Shown: in pieces, positions 47,574 to 59,728 of the stretch
Numbering within the stretch: the first letter of the stretch is position 1
How the letters are laid out: each line of letters begins with the position of its first letter
Origin: Tubiluchus corallicola
Taxonomy: Eukaryota; Priapulida; Priapulimorpha; Priapulimorphida; Tubiluchidae
Assembly: GCA_030141605.1 (NCBI GenBank)
Contig: JAQGDQ010000045.1
Location: 1-62,000 of the forward strand
DNA length: 62,000 nucleotides
Reading direction: 5' to 3'
Notes under the pieces: model-generated
The model's input: only the letters and a program-made list of their open reading frames with translations
The model's database searches: none
What the model was told of the DNA's origin: nothing
Program-made: the position numbers and the translations under genes

Positions 47574-48164
47574 CGCCAGCTGGTGAATGTATTTTTGGGA
47601 TAAATGCCACTATAAATCATGTAAAGCCATGATTGTGTAGGTAACACGATGGCGTGGATATGCCATTTGTGCATGCATATGTAGGTTATGTATTTCAAGT
47701 CATGTGTTCCGGATTCTGCTGATATTTTCACTTTTGCGCAAAATTACTATTATATCTTAACAAGTAAAATGATCATAATGACTTTTTCTTTATACTTGTT
47801 TTAATAGTTGAAAAATTTAAATGCCCACATGCCACATGTCTTACATTGCTTATTAAAATATTTGTAATTTTTTGTATTCATGCACAGCTAGGTAGCTTAT
47901 TTAACAATTGCTTTTTCGTGTTGTTTTAATTTTCAAGTTATCTGTATTAATATTTTTGCACGAAATTTTATAAAAACTGTACATTTATAAATTGTTGTAT
48001 TACTTATGTTGCATAAATTTTAACATGAATGTTTCAACATATTGTTGTATTTTCATCATTTGTGCAATTTGCCAGTAGTGTACATGAGGTAGTGTATTTG
48101 AGCAAGTAGAACTTGATTCATCTGTTATAAATATATAGTAAGACAGACTGATGCATCATTAAAC

Positions 48165-48690
48165 ACTTCACAGCCAAGTCTGTGGAATCGGGAATAGGAA
48201 TCAGCAATAAATCTATTGCTAAAAGAAACGGAGACGGAGTTGTCAAAAATTAGGGTTTTACAGTCGTAGTCCGACTCGGGAGTATACTTGCTGTTAGAGG
48301 AGTCGGTAGACAAACTCCGACCCCAGTTGCTTTTAAAAGAATTATACCTAATACTAGGTCACGTTAAGTAAATTATATCAGCAAAAGTAAACTGCCGATT
48401 GTTATGGCTCAGGTGGCAGCTTCTTATCCTGAGCAATTACGACCTGTGTTATATATACTTAAAAAATATTTACCTTGTTTTTATTTTTGCAAACACCTTT
48501 TGGGGAACTTGAGCATAAGAAATAGCCTGGTGATACACTTGGTAGTGATTCAAAATGCCACTGTAACTAAGCAGTTAAATATTGAGAGTACTACAAACTA
48601 TTATCTAAAGGTAGGAGTCGGATTCTTAGTTGAGGCTCCTAAAACTTTAGGAGTCGGAGTTGGATCTTCTAAAATTCTTGGAGCCGGAGT
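48165..48690. repeat. Degenerate GGAGTCGG(A/T) repeat segments
   Basis: Words such as ggagtcgga, ggagccggagt and ccgactcggga recur in two clusters (48175-48325 and 48606-48690), partly in opposite orientation. The plus-strand frame at 48404-48856 has a Gly-Val-rich stretch that comes from this repeat. Confidence 0.55.
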
Positions 48691-49809
48691 TAAATGCATT
48701 GTCTTCACGACAACTATTTTTTGGCAAGTTAAAGCGGAGCACTTCAAAAAGGTTGGTTTATGCTTTTATTTCAAGTCTTTAAACATTTTTAGTTTTAAGA
48801 TGTTTGTTTTATGCAAGCTTATTTCAAATGCAATATCACAATGCTCTCAAGTTTAAAAAGAGAAATGAACATAGTGGCAGAAGCATCAGACTTCTAGAAT
48901 GCACATTTCTCATTAGTGTAGGCCCTCAGTAGCTCATGAATATGCATAATTTGAATATAAAGATAACAAATCATTTCAGGTAGATAACAACAGACATTTT
49001 ATTACAATATTGTTATTTTGTTCATTAAGACCATTTGACAAAGTGTGAGTGATAAGTATACAGACCAAGTATACAGATGTTGTTCAAGACGTGAATCTTA
49101 GGCTCAAACTGAAATCAACGTCATTTGTAAAACATTTTAATTGACAACAACTAGGCTTATCGACGAGTACCTGTGTCGATTTAACATGGGAAAATGTATC
49201 TTCTTGCCATATGAATTACAGTAAAAGTTGTCCCGTTTTCAGTTCTTCATTATTATTAACACGACTAATGAATGACCCAAATTAAGACCACATACTATAG
49301 GCTAAGTATAGCTGAATACAAAAAATACAACAGCCTACTAAAATTGCCAATGCGTTGCTATTATTATTATATCATAAAAACATAGTGTGTAATAACAAAA
49401 TCTGCCTGCCCAAAAAGTTCAGATACAATGGTGAGTACAGTTACAGTGGATTGCAATTCCGTAACAATAGACAATTTATATGTTGGTAACCGCCACACCA
49501 AATGTACACTTGTGGTGTGTTAGTAATGGATCACAACGTAGGAACAAAAGCTGAGGAAGTGCTATAGAGTCTACTGTAGCAACGCAGAACCTTGTTTGTT
49601 TCGAACTGCAGTTTTTACTCTTACGTAACAGAAACCATTTCTTAACAAAATATTGAAATGCAGAAATCAAAACATGTGGTTTTTCTCGCTTGTAACTAGC
49701 CATTATTATAATATTAGAGGCATACACGGTAAAAACAACTGAGATACTTTGACCATTTAATAATTAGATATAACTAATAAATTTTTAAACATTTTTGAAA
49801 ATGACAGCG

Positions 49810-49888
49810 TTTCGTGAACAACTAAATGGAAAAAAATTTGTTTCATGAACAACTAAATGAAAAAAATTTGTTTCGTGAACAACAAAAT
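49810..49888. repeat. 30-base tandem repeat, 2.6 copies
   Basis: Unit tttcgtgaacaactaaatg followed by an A run and ttTg, repeated at about 49810, 49841 and 49871 (the last partial). Confidence 0.9.
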
Positions 49889-52800
49889 AATATAAAAATG
49901 TTAAAAGCTGATAAAATTAAAGGAATTACAAGAACTTTGAAAAAGTGACAATTAAAAAAAGTTTTGAGTAAATTTTTTTAATAAAAGACTAATTTCAGTT
50001 ATTTAGGGCACCAGACAAGTTTGTTTATACTTACTACATATGCTCTAGTTGTTACCCATTTCTAATGGAATCTTGTTAATTTACATAATTACATGCAAAA
50101 CGGTATACAAGTCTTATAATAAACTGATGGTGTAGTATGTGAAATGTAATATGCAATATGCAATTAAAAATACCTCTGATCCATATTTACAACTTGGACT
50201 ATACACATCAAATTTACAAATACAGTGTTCCTTATAACTGTATGATATAAAACCTTTATTAACAACAACAAAACAACAACATCAACAAAAGTGATTAAAA
50301 ACCAACCTGGCCTTGAAAACACTCCATGCGGGGTCTCTCTATACAAGTGAGACCAGAATACTTTCTATTAGGCTGTATATAACGTGATACATAAAATAAA
50401 TGCAGCAGAAGTGCCACCTATTGGCATTTACTCATAATTTCTTAGCACAAATAAGTTATATCAGAATTATACTAGTCTACATGTTCTGGCAGCCACAATC
50501 GTTGTGGAAACTGCAGTGAGTAAAATGGTTTAAAACATAGCTTACAACTAGCTGTTATAATATGCAGCACACAAATCATATCCAAAGCAAAACTATGCTG
50601 AACCAGTGGCCAAATTTTGTTAAACAAAGCAAGGAAATGAACATGAAAAGGTTTCCCATATTACTAAAAAGGCAGACTTCTATATGACCATTAATAAACC
50701 TTTCTTCAAGAGCTCAAAAACTATAATACAAGCAACATCACAGTAGCAAAATGATACATAATTATTTAAATTTCAGTATGCCGGAGACTATTCGGCATAT
50801 GCATTCATGATGTTAACAATAAATAACTATTTACAATAACCTAAGGAGCTGCACAATAGTCATAACAACAGCGGACATTGAATGGATAGGCTTGTCCCAT
50901 AATTCTACATCACAGATCATTCAGTTCCTGTCCAAAATGCCACTGACCAACATCTAGATAATAGTTACTAAAAATAACATCCTATATGCCTGTGTCTATT
51001 AAAAAAAGCTTTCAGACTGATCAATGTGTAGCAGAAGATACACGAGGACATGGCTTAGGAGTACAGGGGAGAAATGGCCGCAAGTAGTGCCACAGTGTAA
51101 AGTGATGTAGTAGTAGTAGAAGTATTACAAAAGCAGTTCAAAAATCGTAAGTTATCATTAGTGAAACGAAAACCAAAAATTATTGCTTCTCAACAAATTT
51201 TTTCTAGCATCTAGGTACACAAATTTCTGCCAAGCTGAAATCTACAAACCATCACAAAAAATAATTCACGAAATTTATTTAAGAGTTATAAAAACTGTTT
51301 TCTATATCTAGGTTTGAGAAATATAACTGTGCAATACTACATGCACATCAGCTAACTTTTCAGTATTTATAAAAAAACTATCTTACTGAAATGATGCTAA
51401 TTTTTGTATATGCAGTCTCTAAAATGCGGTTAAAGGACTAGCAGAAGCATTAATTAAATAACTGGAGTCAGTGTAGTAATCCAAGAAATGCAGTTTGACA
51501 CATCAGTGCGCTATATTTACAGCCTACGTTTCATAATGTATGCAACACTAGCGTCAAGATTCTGCAACTATCATAAAGGAGAGTTTGGATGGTTGTCCCT
51601 TTTTATACTCCCTAAGCGTGTGAAATGCCAAGACTGTATTAAAAAAATACTAAGCTAACACGGCTAAAAAACAATAAAATTAGGTAAGACAAAAACAGTT
51701 TCAACTATTTAACAGAACATTAGCACAGAAAATAATGCCACTAATTGCAGCTACAGTCCATTTTCAAGCAAAGTTAATGATAAGCTGCGTGAGATGTGTG
51801 GACAGCAATTTTGCAGTTAAAAGAGACAGCTGTTCACCCTCTGAGAAGTGAATTTAACAAGCGTACACTTTTAGGATGTTAACTGTCCTGAGAAGTCGAC
51901 CCACATTCTTGCTTCGCAAAGATGGAAGCCTAAATTGAGCCTAAAAGAGTAGAGATATTACTTTCTAATAATAAATCGAGGTTAAAGAGCACATATCTCA
52001 CAACACAGCTGTTACAGACTAAAGAAAAACAGAAGCGATATAATAACCAAAGGATGCTATCTTTATTTCGGTATTTGTGACTAGTAAGTGGCATTCTTTT
52101 CCCAGTTTTTCCTTTGCATATTTTGAGCAAGTACAGTGCTCCATTTAAATTTTTCAACACCATACTGCAATTTGGTTCAAAACACATTTGTGAAGATTTC
52201 ACCATGGCAGTAAATAAATTTGCAAACTATGTGCTAGATATAACCCTGTGCGGCTGCATTATTAGACCCTAAACAGTAATTCAAGACCAAATACCGAAAA
52301 AAATCTCCAGATTTTGTCGTTTATAATGCTGTGCCTGTTTGAAGAGCTGGTTATCAAATTAACTCCGTTTCTGAGAAGTAATAATTACGACAGGGATTTC
52401 CACATGGTCCAAACAATAATTGAAGTTATCATTCATTAAGGAAAGCTTTAATTTAGCTACTTAATCACCTCATAAAGAAAAATGGCTATATTGGCTGATA
52501 TAACTAATCCTACACTTTCAAAGCATCCTAAATATACCGGTACAGATACATATGCTAAAACTGGCACAGCAAGATGAGACAAACTTCAATTTCATAATCA
52601 AAAGCGATTCTCTGAAAAATAATGAACAGTAACAAAAGGAGGCAAATGACAAAAGGGGTGCTTTTGTACACTACTTTCCAGGACATTAAGTGCACTCGCT
52701 GTGATCCCTATACTAGTTACTGTTAAGAATGTCTCGACATACTCTACAAACAAGAAAGGTTACCCGACTTAGACATGGTCGTAATATGTGTATTCCTGGG

Positions 52801-52914
52801 TACATTCAGAGGTAGTTATGGAACTGTACTAGTTGTAAATGGCAGTCGTTGTACATACAATGTTACATATAAACTATTCATACAATTAGTAGAAACCCCT
52901 AATAGGCATCTATG

Positions 52915-55552
52915 TCACATATCACTGAATGTGGTATCTGTAGTACCTGGAGCGTCAGGCGCTGACCAGCGTCTCTTTCTTGTTGCAGCTGGCTTCCTTG
53001 TTTCAGACTGCTCAATAAATAAGGCTCGGCGAGCACTTTCTGCTTGTGTAGACGTGCTTATGTCTTCAGGTGTGCGATGAGTTTCAACAGTTTGTACCTG
53101 TATACTCGTCATGCACGATGTTGTTGGAGATGATGGACCTGGAACGCTCCTGGGTATCCGCCACTCGGTTGCAGTAGTAGCAGTACACGTAGTAGTAACA
53201 ACAGGACTAGGTGGAGGTAGTGTTTGACGTGAATATTGCTGTCGTGCAATGGCAGCTTGGTGCACGTCTTTGTGAGTTAGAGAGATACACACATCTCCAA
53301 CAGAAAGTCTATGACATTGGAGGCCATAACGCTGCAATGTTCGCTCTGGAGAACACGATGACCATCCTTGGCCAAATACAAAAAATGGATGTTCTATAGC
53401 GGCATCAACGGTCACCTGCAAGGAAACAAATCTTACTTCAGTAAACGTATTACCCAGGCATGTTCATGCTCAATACCTATAGTAAAAAAAGGTGTTATGT
53501 AGTCTCACACATTACACATGATAAAGGGAGCAACGGTTTAACTATTGATTAACTACCTCTTCATAATTATTTAGTTAATTATAGTTTATAGGAATTAACC
53601 AGTTTACCATCACAATTAAGTGACAAAAACACAAGTAGGGAAAATGTCCTCTATCACACTGAAGCCATAAGAGGTCATTAATACAACTTTAAAGCAAGGA
53701 AGGTTAGTCGTTTTTACTGCCCTCGTGGTATAATGAAATATCTCATTTTACTTCATTGATTTAATCACTCATTCAACTGTGATATAAATAAAGTTCTAAC
53801 AATACCATTCTTTGACACACTGAGTGCAACGATAAACAAATAATGTAGAAAAGATTATTTACATATCTAAAATGTAATTGGAACTTTGCAAGATTATTAC
53901 CAATAATGGAATGAATTCACATTTATTAAATTTTTGAAACTAAACTCGACCAAAAAAATTGAAATTTGAAAAATTCAGGATGGGACCTGCATTTGAACCA
54001 GAGACTTTGGGATTACGAGTCAAATGCCATGACCACTAGATCACACAACCTCTGTGAGCAAAGCAGATTTTAATTCAAACCAATCAAATCAACATTTGCA
54101 AGAGTTATTTTATTCGTACTAGAGAAATTACTGAGTAATTTAATTTTTACTCTGTGAAGTTCAATAATTGTAAAAATTATATGAAATGCAATTATGCAAA
54201 CACTTAGATATTACCGTGTATAAAATAATGCTCATATATCCAGTTGTATATATTACTGCTTACCTGCACTCGATGCTCTCCAACAGAGAAACTAATAACT
54301 GATATGCCCCGCTGAGGACTCTCGTCTATGCGTACCACAGTACTTGAGTCAACTTTTAGATCGGGACTTATCTCTGCACTGCCTACAAAGTCTTCAGTCC
54401 TCAAATCTTCTACCCGTTTTAATTCACCATTGGCTAACTGTATAATAGAGCCCTTCATAAAGTGGGCAGGGTAGTGTAGTTGTGCAGATGCAGGTCGCAC
54501 TGATTGTTCTAATCTTGGCGTAACACTACGTGCAGACGAAGAACTACTTTTTGAACGCTTAGGCGAGGATGCTTCAGCTTCACCACGTGGCTCGGCTGAC
54601 AATGCAGAGTCCCGAATAGCAATATCAGGAGGGCGAGTCAATATACGGTGCTTGAGACTTCCCTCCTTACCCGTAGGCACTTTGTAGCTCGAAGAAGAAT
54701 CGACCGACGACGGAGACGGCGAATGCCTATGCCTAGAGAGTCGACTCCCTTCCTGTTTACCCTGAGGAGATGCGAGAAATTCACCGGGCGATTGCTGCTC
54801 AGGGTAGGGAGCAGAACGGGGCAAAGGGGGTTCGGTACGTGACAATTCATGATGAGGCAAAGGGGGTTCTGAGTGCAGTTCATGGCGAGGCTGACTATGT
54901 TCGGAACGCTGCAAGGGTTGTTCGGGAACTGGTCCTATATATGGCGGCATTGGTACACGAGGTAGATGCGACTGTGCATGTGCTGCATGTGCGCCCATGC
55001 TGTGCAACACAGCTGAATATGAATCAATAGAAGGCATATATGAGCGAGGAGAGAGTAAAGCGCCTGAATAGCCATGTGGAAATTGATGTCCAGCAGGATA
55101 AAATGCCGAGTATGGTGAACTCGTGGGTTGCAGAAAATGAGAGGGGGTAGTCGGAGATGAGGTATATCCGGGAGAAAACAAGCGTGGTTGTGGTCCACCG
55201 GGTACATATTCGCTTCCTGTTACTGGAGGCCTAAATAATGTCCCAGTTCCAGTTTGCAACATCGGATGAGGCTGATGTGGTGGGTGTGGCAACTCGGTGG
55301 GGACACCACCCGATCGATGTCGGGGTGGGCCTTGCCCTGTTCTGCTGACATCTGTTAACCAGTCGAGTCTGTCATTTCCAGTAGTTCTGCTCCCTGTCAT
55401 GTTAGCCGGCGGACGATCTTGCCGGCTCATCGGTTTGTGATCGTCAGGCGAACCATCCGTAGGATTAACTTTCCGCTGGATTCCATCAGGCGTGTCCCCA
55501 AAACTCACGAATGGACCATGAACACTATCTGCATAACTCACAGAATATTTAC
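52915..55552 (-). CDS. ATXN1: Ataxin-1 (AXH-domain protein), two C-terminal coding exons
   Basis: Exons 55552-54264 and 53415-52915 are joined by a GT-AG intron in phase 0. The frame is open to the upstream acceptor (ttttctag), so coding may begin in an undetected upstream exon. The first ATG in this exon is at 55428-55430 (MSRQDRPP), giving 555 aa. The long Pro/Ser/His-rich region contains SYSAVLHSMG, like human ataxin-1 (YSTLLANMG), but no polyglutamine. The AXH domain runs from FMKGSIIQLANGELKRVEDL (54461) through YPFFVFGQGW-type (HPFFVFGQGWSSCSPERT) to LSVGDVCISLT. The intron splits AXH after GEHRVQ. The C-terminus carries KPAATRKRRWSAP, the NLS and 14-3-3/U2AF-type ligand site, and ends 15 residues later, earlier than human. 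Family role: nuclear co-repressor partnering Capicua. Confidence 0.93.
53982..54053 (-). repeat. tRNA-derived sequence (tRNA-Thr-like SINE head or tRNA pseudogene)
   Basis: On minus, tgatctagtggtcatggc resembles a pol III A box, GACTCGTAATC an anticodon stem-loop with CGT (Thr), and ggttcaaatgc a B box. These are spaced as in a tRNA. The acceptor and T stems pair poorly, so a functional tRNA is unlikely. It lies in the ataxin-1 intron between the two AXH exons. Confidence 0.65.
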
Positions 55553-55831
55553 CTAGAAAACAATTAAAAACAGGGTGACCGAAAGCAGTAACAATAATTT
55601 TTCATTACCCAGACTCAGGAAGACAACAAAATCCACTAAAAGAAACAGAGAAGAGAACAAAAATGGTGAGCAAAGTTATGCTTGTTCCCCAATATTACAT
55701 AAAGCCTTGTTTACCTCTACCGAGAAGATACAAGATACGTCCTGGAGACTTGTGGCTCTTCTTAATCTGTTTCATACCTTTGATGACTCTGTCCACTTGT
55801 ACTCGCGTTTACACTACATGTAAACGTTGGA

Positions 55832-56074
55832 CTTACTTTTGCCTCTGTTTCATTAAAAACACACTGTCCGGGGCCCCAGACTTACTTTTGCCTCTGTTTC
55901 ATTAAAAACACACTGTCCGGGGCCCCAGACTTACTTTTGCCCATGTTTCATTAAAAACACACTGTCCGGGGCCCCAGACTTGCTTTTGCCCACGTTTCAT
56001 TAAAAACACACTGTCCAGGGCCCCAGACTTACTTTTGCCCAGGTTTCATTAAAAACACACTGTCCGGGGCCCCA
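55832..56074. repeat. 49-base minisatellite, five copies
   Basis: Units start at 55832, 55881, 55930, 55979 and 56028 and differ by only a few bases; a shorter partial copy of the end follows (56075-56093). Each unit contains the palindrome ggggcccc. On minus, each has ATGAAACAGAGGCAAAA-type sequence running into GTAAGT, a consensus splice donor (GCAAGT in unit 4). It lies 280 bases upstream of the ataxin-1 exon. Confidence 0.97.
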
Positions 56075-56346
56075 CTTTCACCCGGGCCCCAGATACGGGA
56101 CAGGTAAGTGTCTTATTTACATTACAAATAAATGAGAATCCTGCCTAAGGACACCTTCTGAGACAACATATGGGAGGTAGTCACGGAAAGTTCAGTACCT
56201 GCACTGAATGTTTACATTACATCTGTATCCAAAAAGTTCCCAATGGGTAGAGTCCGTTACGTAATTTTTGCCTAGTAAAAACAGGGTTTATAATTCATTT
56301 ATCATTATGTATTAGTGACTTGAACGGAAATCATATACACTGGCTA

Positions 56347-56544
56347 TTAGGCTTGAGTAAGAATGGCATCACGATTCAAAAATATTATCAAATAATCAAG
56401 AAACAGAAACATAACTGAATCAGTTATAAGAATTCTAATATAATAGCAGGTAGCTCTGATGGTATCAGTTTCTTCAGCAATTTCTAATGGTCGCACTAAA
56501 CGTGCAAAAACATCCAGAGCCCCTAAGCTAGTTTCAACACTCAT
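56347..56544 (-). CDS. Short open frame upstream of ataxin-1, unassigned
   Basis: 65 codons from an ATG with in-frame stops before it. The first half (MSVETSLGALDVFARLVRPL) is acidic/hydrophobic and protein-like; the second half is Ile/Phe-rich and looks like intron. It could be a first exon of ataxin-1 or of another gene, but no strong donor in the needed phase was found. I do not recognise it. Confidence 0.2.
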   Translation of the reverse strand: MSVETSLGALDVFARLVRPLEIAEETDTIRATCYYIRILITDSVMFLFLDYLIIFLNRDAILTQA

Positions 56545-58498
56545 TAATTATTATTTCAACCCTCAGTGAATTTTGATCAATAATTTACAACTGTTTACTC
56601 TGGCGCGCAAATCAGACAGCGAGCGGCTGATATTCGAGAAACCGCAGAGAAATGCAACAGACGATTGCTACTGAATGAAGAAAACGAAGAACACAGAATT
56701 GATTAAAAGAAAGACAGGGAAATAATGCAGGGAAACCTTTACACATGTGCAATATAGAATAATTATTTTTGCCGGCCGGGATCAGACACATGGACGATGA
56801 GCAAATGCCTCATGAGCTGATTCTAAATTGGACAAAAAGACTGTAACTTCTCTAAATGTCAGAAAACACAATCTACTCATTCATACATGATATCATACAA
56901 CAGAAATGGCCAGCAAATATATAATCACACAGACATGCACAAAAGTCGCTTTTTGCACATCAAAATTTTATTAAACCCGTCTCAAAAATACCACATATGC
57001 AACACACACAATTAGGTGCACAACTAGATGTCGATGTGTGCAGAGAATTACATGTTTCTCTAGGTAAAGTTGCTTAGCCTGGGAATAGAAGCCTTCTTAG
57101 AAAAAATTGTGTATTTGAGTTCGATATGTGTACTGTGACAACCCTTGTCACATATAATATGATATAAAATTTTCTAAAAATAAAAAATGTTAAAATACTC
57201 TGCAAAAGGGCAAGAATAATCTCCTTGCACCTACTCATTGAAGGGGATTTGTATGTGGGCTGTTTTTGTTCAAATATACCGGGAACCTTTTGACTTCCCT
57301 ATCCGCCCCTGATCAGGCCAGCCGCGCCCGATCGTGTCACATTAAAAAGTTTAATGTTCAAGTCTTTACAGTGCATAAAGAACAGTAAAGATGTGGATAA
57401 ATTAAATTTACCTCGTACTGCTAATACTGCTAATTTACTAATTAATTAATGTAATTCAGCCTGCTATTCGAACAAGAAATTCACAGTACACTTTAACCAT
57501 TTAACCTATCTTACTATAAAAATCCAAAACGTAAGGCTTCCCATTTGAATGCGTTAGAATAAATAACAGCCCTCAAAATAAGATTCGTAGGTTTGAAGGG
57601 CAATTATGTTCTTCGTTCAAAAAATAGCTTTCCCTGAAACTGCTAAAATACATGTACAATATGTGGATGGAAAGCAATAATAATATAATTCTTTAGACTT
57701 TTGCAAGAGTTTTGCTGCAGTAATAAAATTATCATTCGTCTTTTTGCAGAATTTTTCCCGCATAAGCGCACGTGACTAAGAAGTTCATGCAAAACATCCA
57801 AGTTTCACATTTTCCAAATTATAAACTGCACGACACCTGGCCAGAGCAAGCACAAGCACTCAAGCCAGTCAGGATGTGTTCCAGTCAGATTTTAAAAGTC
57901 CAGGTGCGCCCTAAATTCAACCGCATGAGCTCTGAAGATACGCTGGTAGAGAAACATGGGAGCACCTCTTATCCGCTACTTGAACTCTGAGAGCAAATGT
58001 CCTAAAACACACAAGAAGTAGCTTGCTTCGAACACAATCTAGTCATTACCCGTCTTGTAATTAATGATTAGATATTTCAACTCTACAAAACCTAAGGATG
58101 TGCTCACAGCTATCCGATTACGGCTCCAACCCTACAAAAAATCAGGGTGTGATCTTTTCTGCTATGAATAGAGATGAACACGTCTTTATGTTAACCGGCT
58201 GCTACGACAGGTTGTACTCTTGTCTAAGTCACATCCATTTTTATTTGACAATTACAGCACCACCTTAAGTGCACGTACGCCTTAAATTTCAGGCGTTTTC
58301 ATACATTCATTTCAACACTGATCTGTAGTGATTGGTAAACCTGACGAATTTTTTAGTTATACGCAAAAATATAAATGAAATGACTGGAAAATTAAAAACA
58401 GTCGTGTGGTTAGAGCTACCAGTAAAGCAACTGTACTGTACTAATTTAAGCTGTTTAGCATGTTAAAGGGGTGTGCGAGACAGATTGTTCGACAGGCA

Positions 58499-58568
58499 CA
58501 CAGCACACACACACACAACACGCACGCACGCACGCACACATACATACACCTATATATGTGTGTATGTA
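58499..58568. repeat. Compound CA/CACG/TACA microsatellite
   Basis: acacacacac, then (cgca)n, then (cata)n and tgtgtgtatg, 70 bases in all. The tatatatgtgtgtatgta end could fold back on the cacatacatacac part. Confidence 0.9.
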
Positions 58569-59301
58569 AGCCTGCAAAAAGCTCTGAAGCTATTGCCAAA
58601 GTCTAGATAATCGACTGATGACACACATTCTTTAAAAAATAAATGCAATTAGTTTTGTTAATTTGTTAAGCAGGCATTCGAAACAAATCAGCAAGCAAAA
58701 TGCCACTGCCTGTTAAATTTTCTTTAAAAATTTCTACTGCCTATTAAATTTCCTATTAAAATTTAAAATTAAACATGAAAATTTACAGCGAAAAGAATTG
58801 GTGGCAAAAATACAACAATATCTTTTTATCTTTTTACACTCTTCAAATATTTTATCAAACCAGAAATAAAATTCAACTATGTCTACATTACTACCTATTT
58901 CTCTCAGTATGCCGAATTCAGGTATATTAAATTCGGAATCTCTGTCGGCGCGGCATATGGCTGCCTAGGTTGAATGATCTCACGTGTTTATTTATGCCGA
59001 GTTCCACATACCAGACGAACGAAACACCAGCAGCCTATGGTTATAACTACAAAGCCAGCTGACGATAACCATAACATCGCTTTGGTTATATACGCATAAA
59101 CTAGAGTACACATTATAGTACACACGCGCACACTGTCGATAAGCACATATACAACGTATACACATACTAGAGTGAAGGACTCCGTTCAGCTAGACTTTTT
59201 ACTAACAAGAATTCAGTTACATCATAAAACAAATAAATAAACAAACAAACAAAATTGAATAATTTATAATAATTCAGTAAAGCCAAAATGAAGTAAAATC
59301 G

Positions 59302-59359
59302 TAGTAGAACTGTTAGGCGTATTGTCAAATTAGTAGAACTGTTAGGCGTATTGTCAAAT
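59302..59359. repeat. Perfect 29-base tandem duplication
   Basis: tagtagaactgttaggcgta plus nine further bases occurs twice in a row with no difference, indicating a recent slippage event. Confidence 0.95.
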
Positions 59360-59674
59360 ATGATTCCTATATTTATCTTCGAGTGCGAACGGCATGAGGG
59401 AAGGAGAGAATTTTTCTGGCACAGGAATGTCAGTGGAAGATTTGTTCTAAAATGTAATTTTCTTGTGCGCATATTATGTCAGATGCATGCTCAATGTCCA
59501 AAGTTTAAATAGACTTCTAGCAATATAAGAGAGAACATGCTTTCATACTTTGCAAATAAATTTGCAAGCAAGTTAGTTTTCCAAACGTAGATTTCACGCA
59601 ACCACTGGTAAATTTTGGTTGCAACCACTTGTTAATTTTGAGGTACATGTCTAGTAACGACTATTACAAAAGGC

Positions 59675-59728
59675 TATATTTATTTATTATTTTATTTCAT
59701 TTTATTTTACTTTATTTTATTTTAGTTT
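59675..59728. repeat. (TTTTA)n / TTTAT low-complexity tract
   Basis: Imperfect ttttattttattttac-type pentamers over about 55 bases. Confidence 0.85.

Larger units (their letters stand above)
45968..52914. other. Region between the G-alpha-s alternative exon and the ataxin-1 stop codon
   Basis: Both neighbours are on minus, so the left part should hold the alternative G-alpha-s promoter and the right part the ataxin-1 3' UTR, which is several kb in other animals. It contains two plus-strand coding-like stretches (46743-46925, 47391-47573), a GGAGTCGG-type degenerate repeat (48165-48690) and a three-copy 30-base repeat (49810-49888). From about 49900 to 52914 I see only AT-rich sequence. Confidence 0.5.

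Noticed and set aside
48404-48856. 150-codon plus-strand frame
   Set aside because: Its Gly-Val-rich core comes from the degenerate GGAGTCGG repeat and the rest resembles no known protein.
53416-53421. Met-Gln start for the last ataxin-1 exon
   Set aside because: These codons are intron sequence before the acceptor (tgcag); the exon begins at 53415 and continues the AXH domain.
55536-55541. Translation start of ataxin-1 at MSYADSV
   Set aside because: The codon there is GTG inside an open exon that extends to the acceptor at 55553-55554. The start must be the internal ATG at 55430 or in an upstream exon.
55832-56093. CRISPR-like array
   Set aside because: The 49-base units are directly adjacent with no unique spacers, and the DNA is from an animal; it is a minisatellite.
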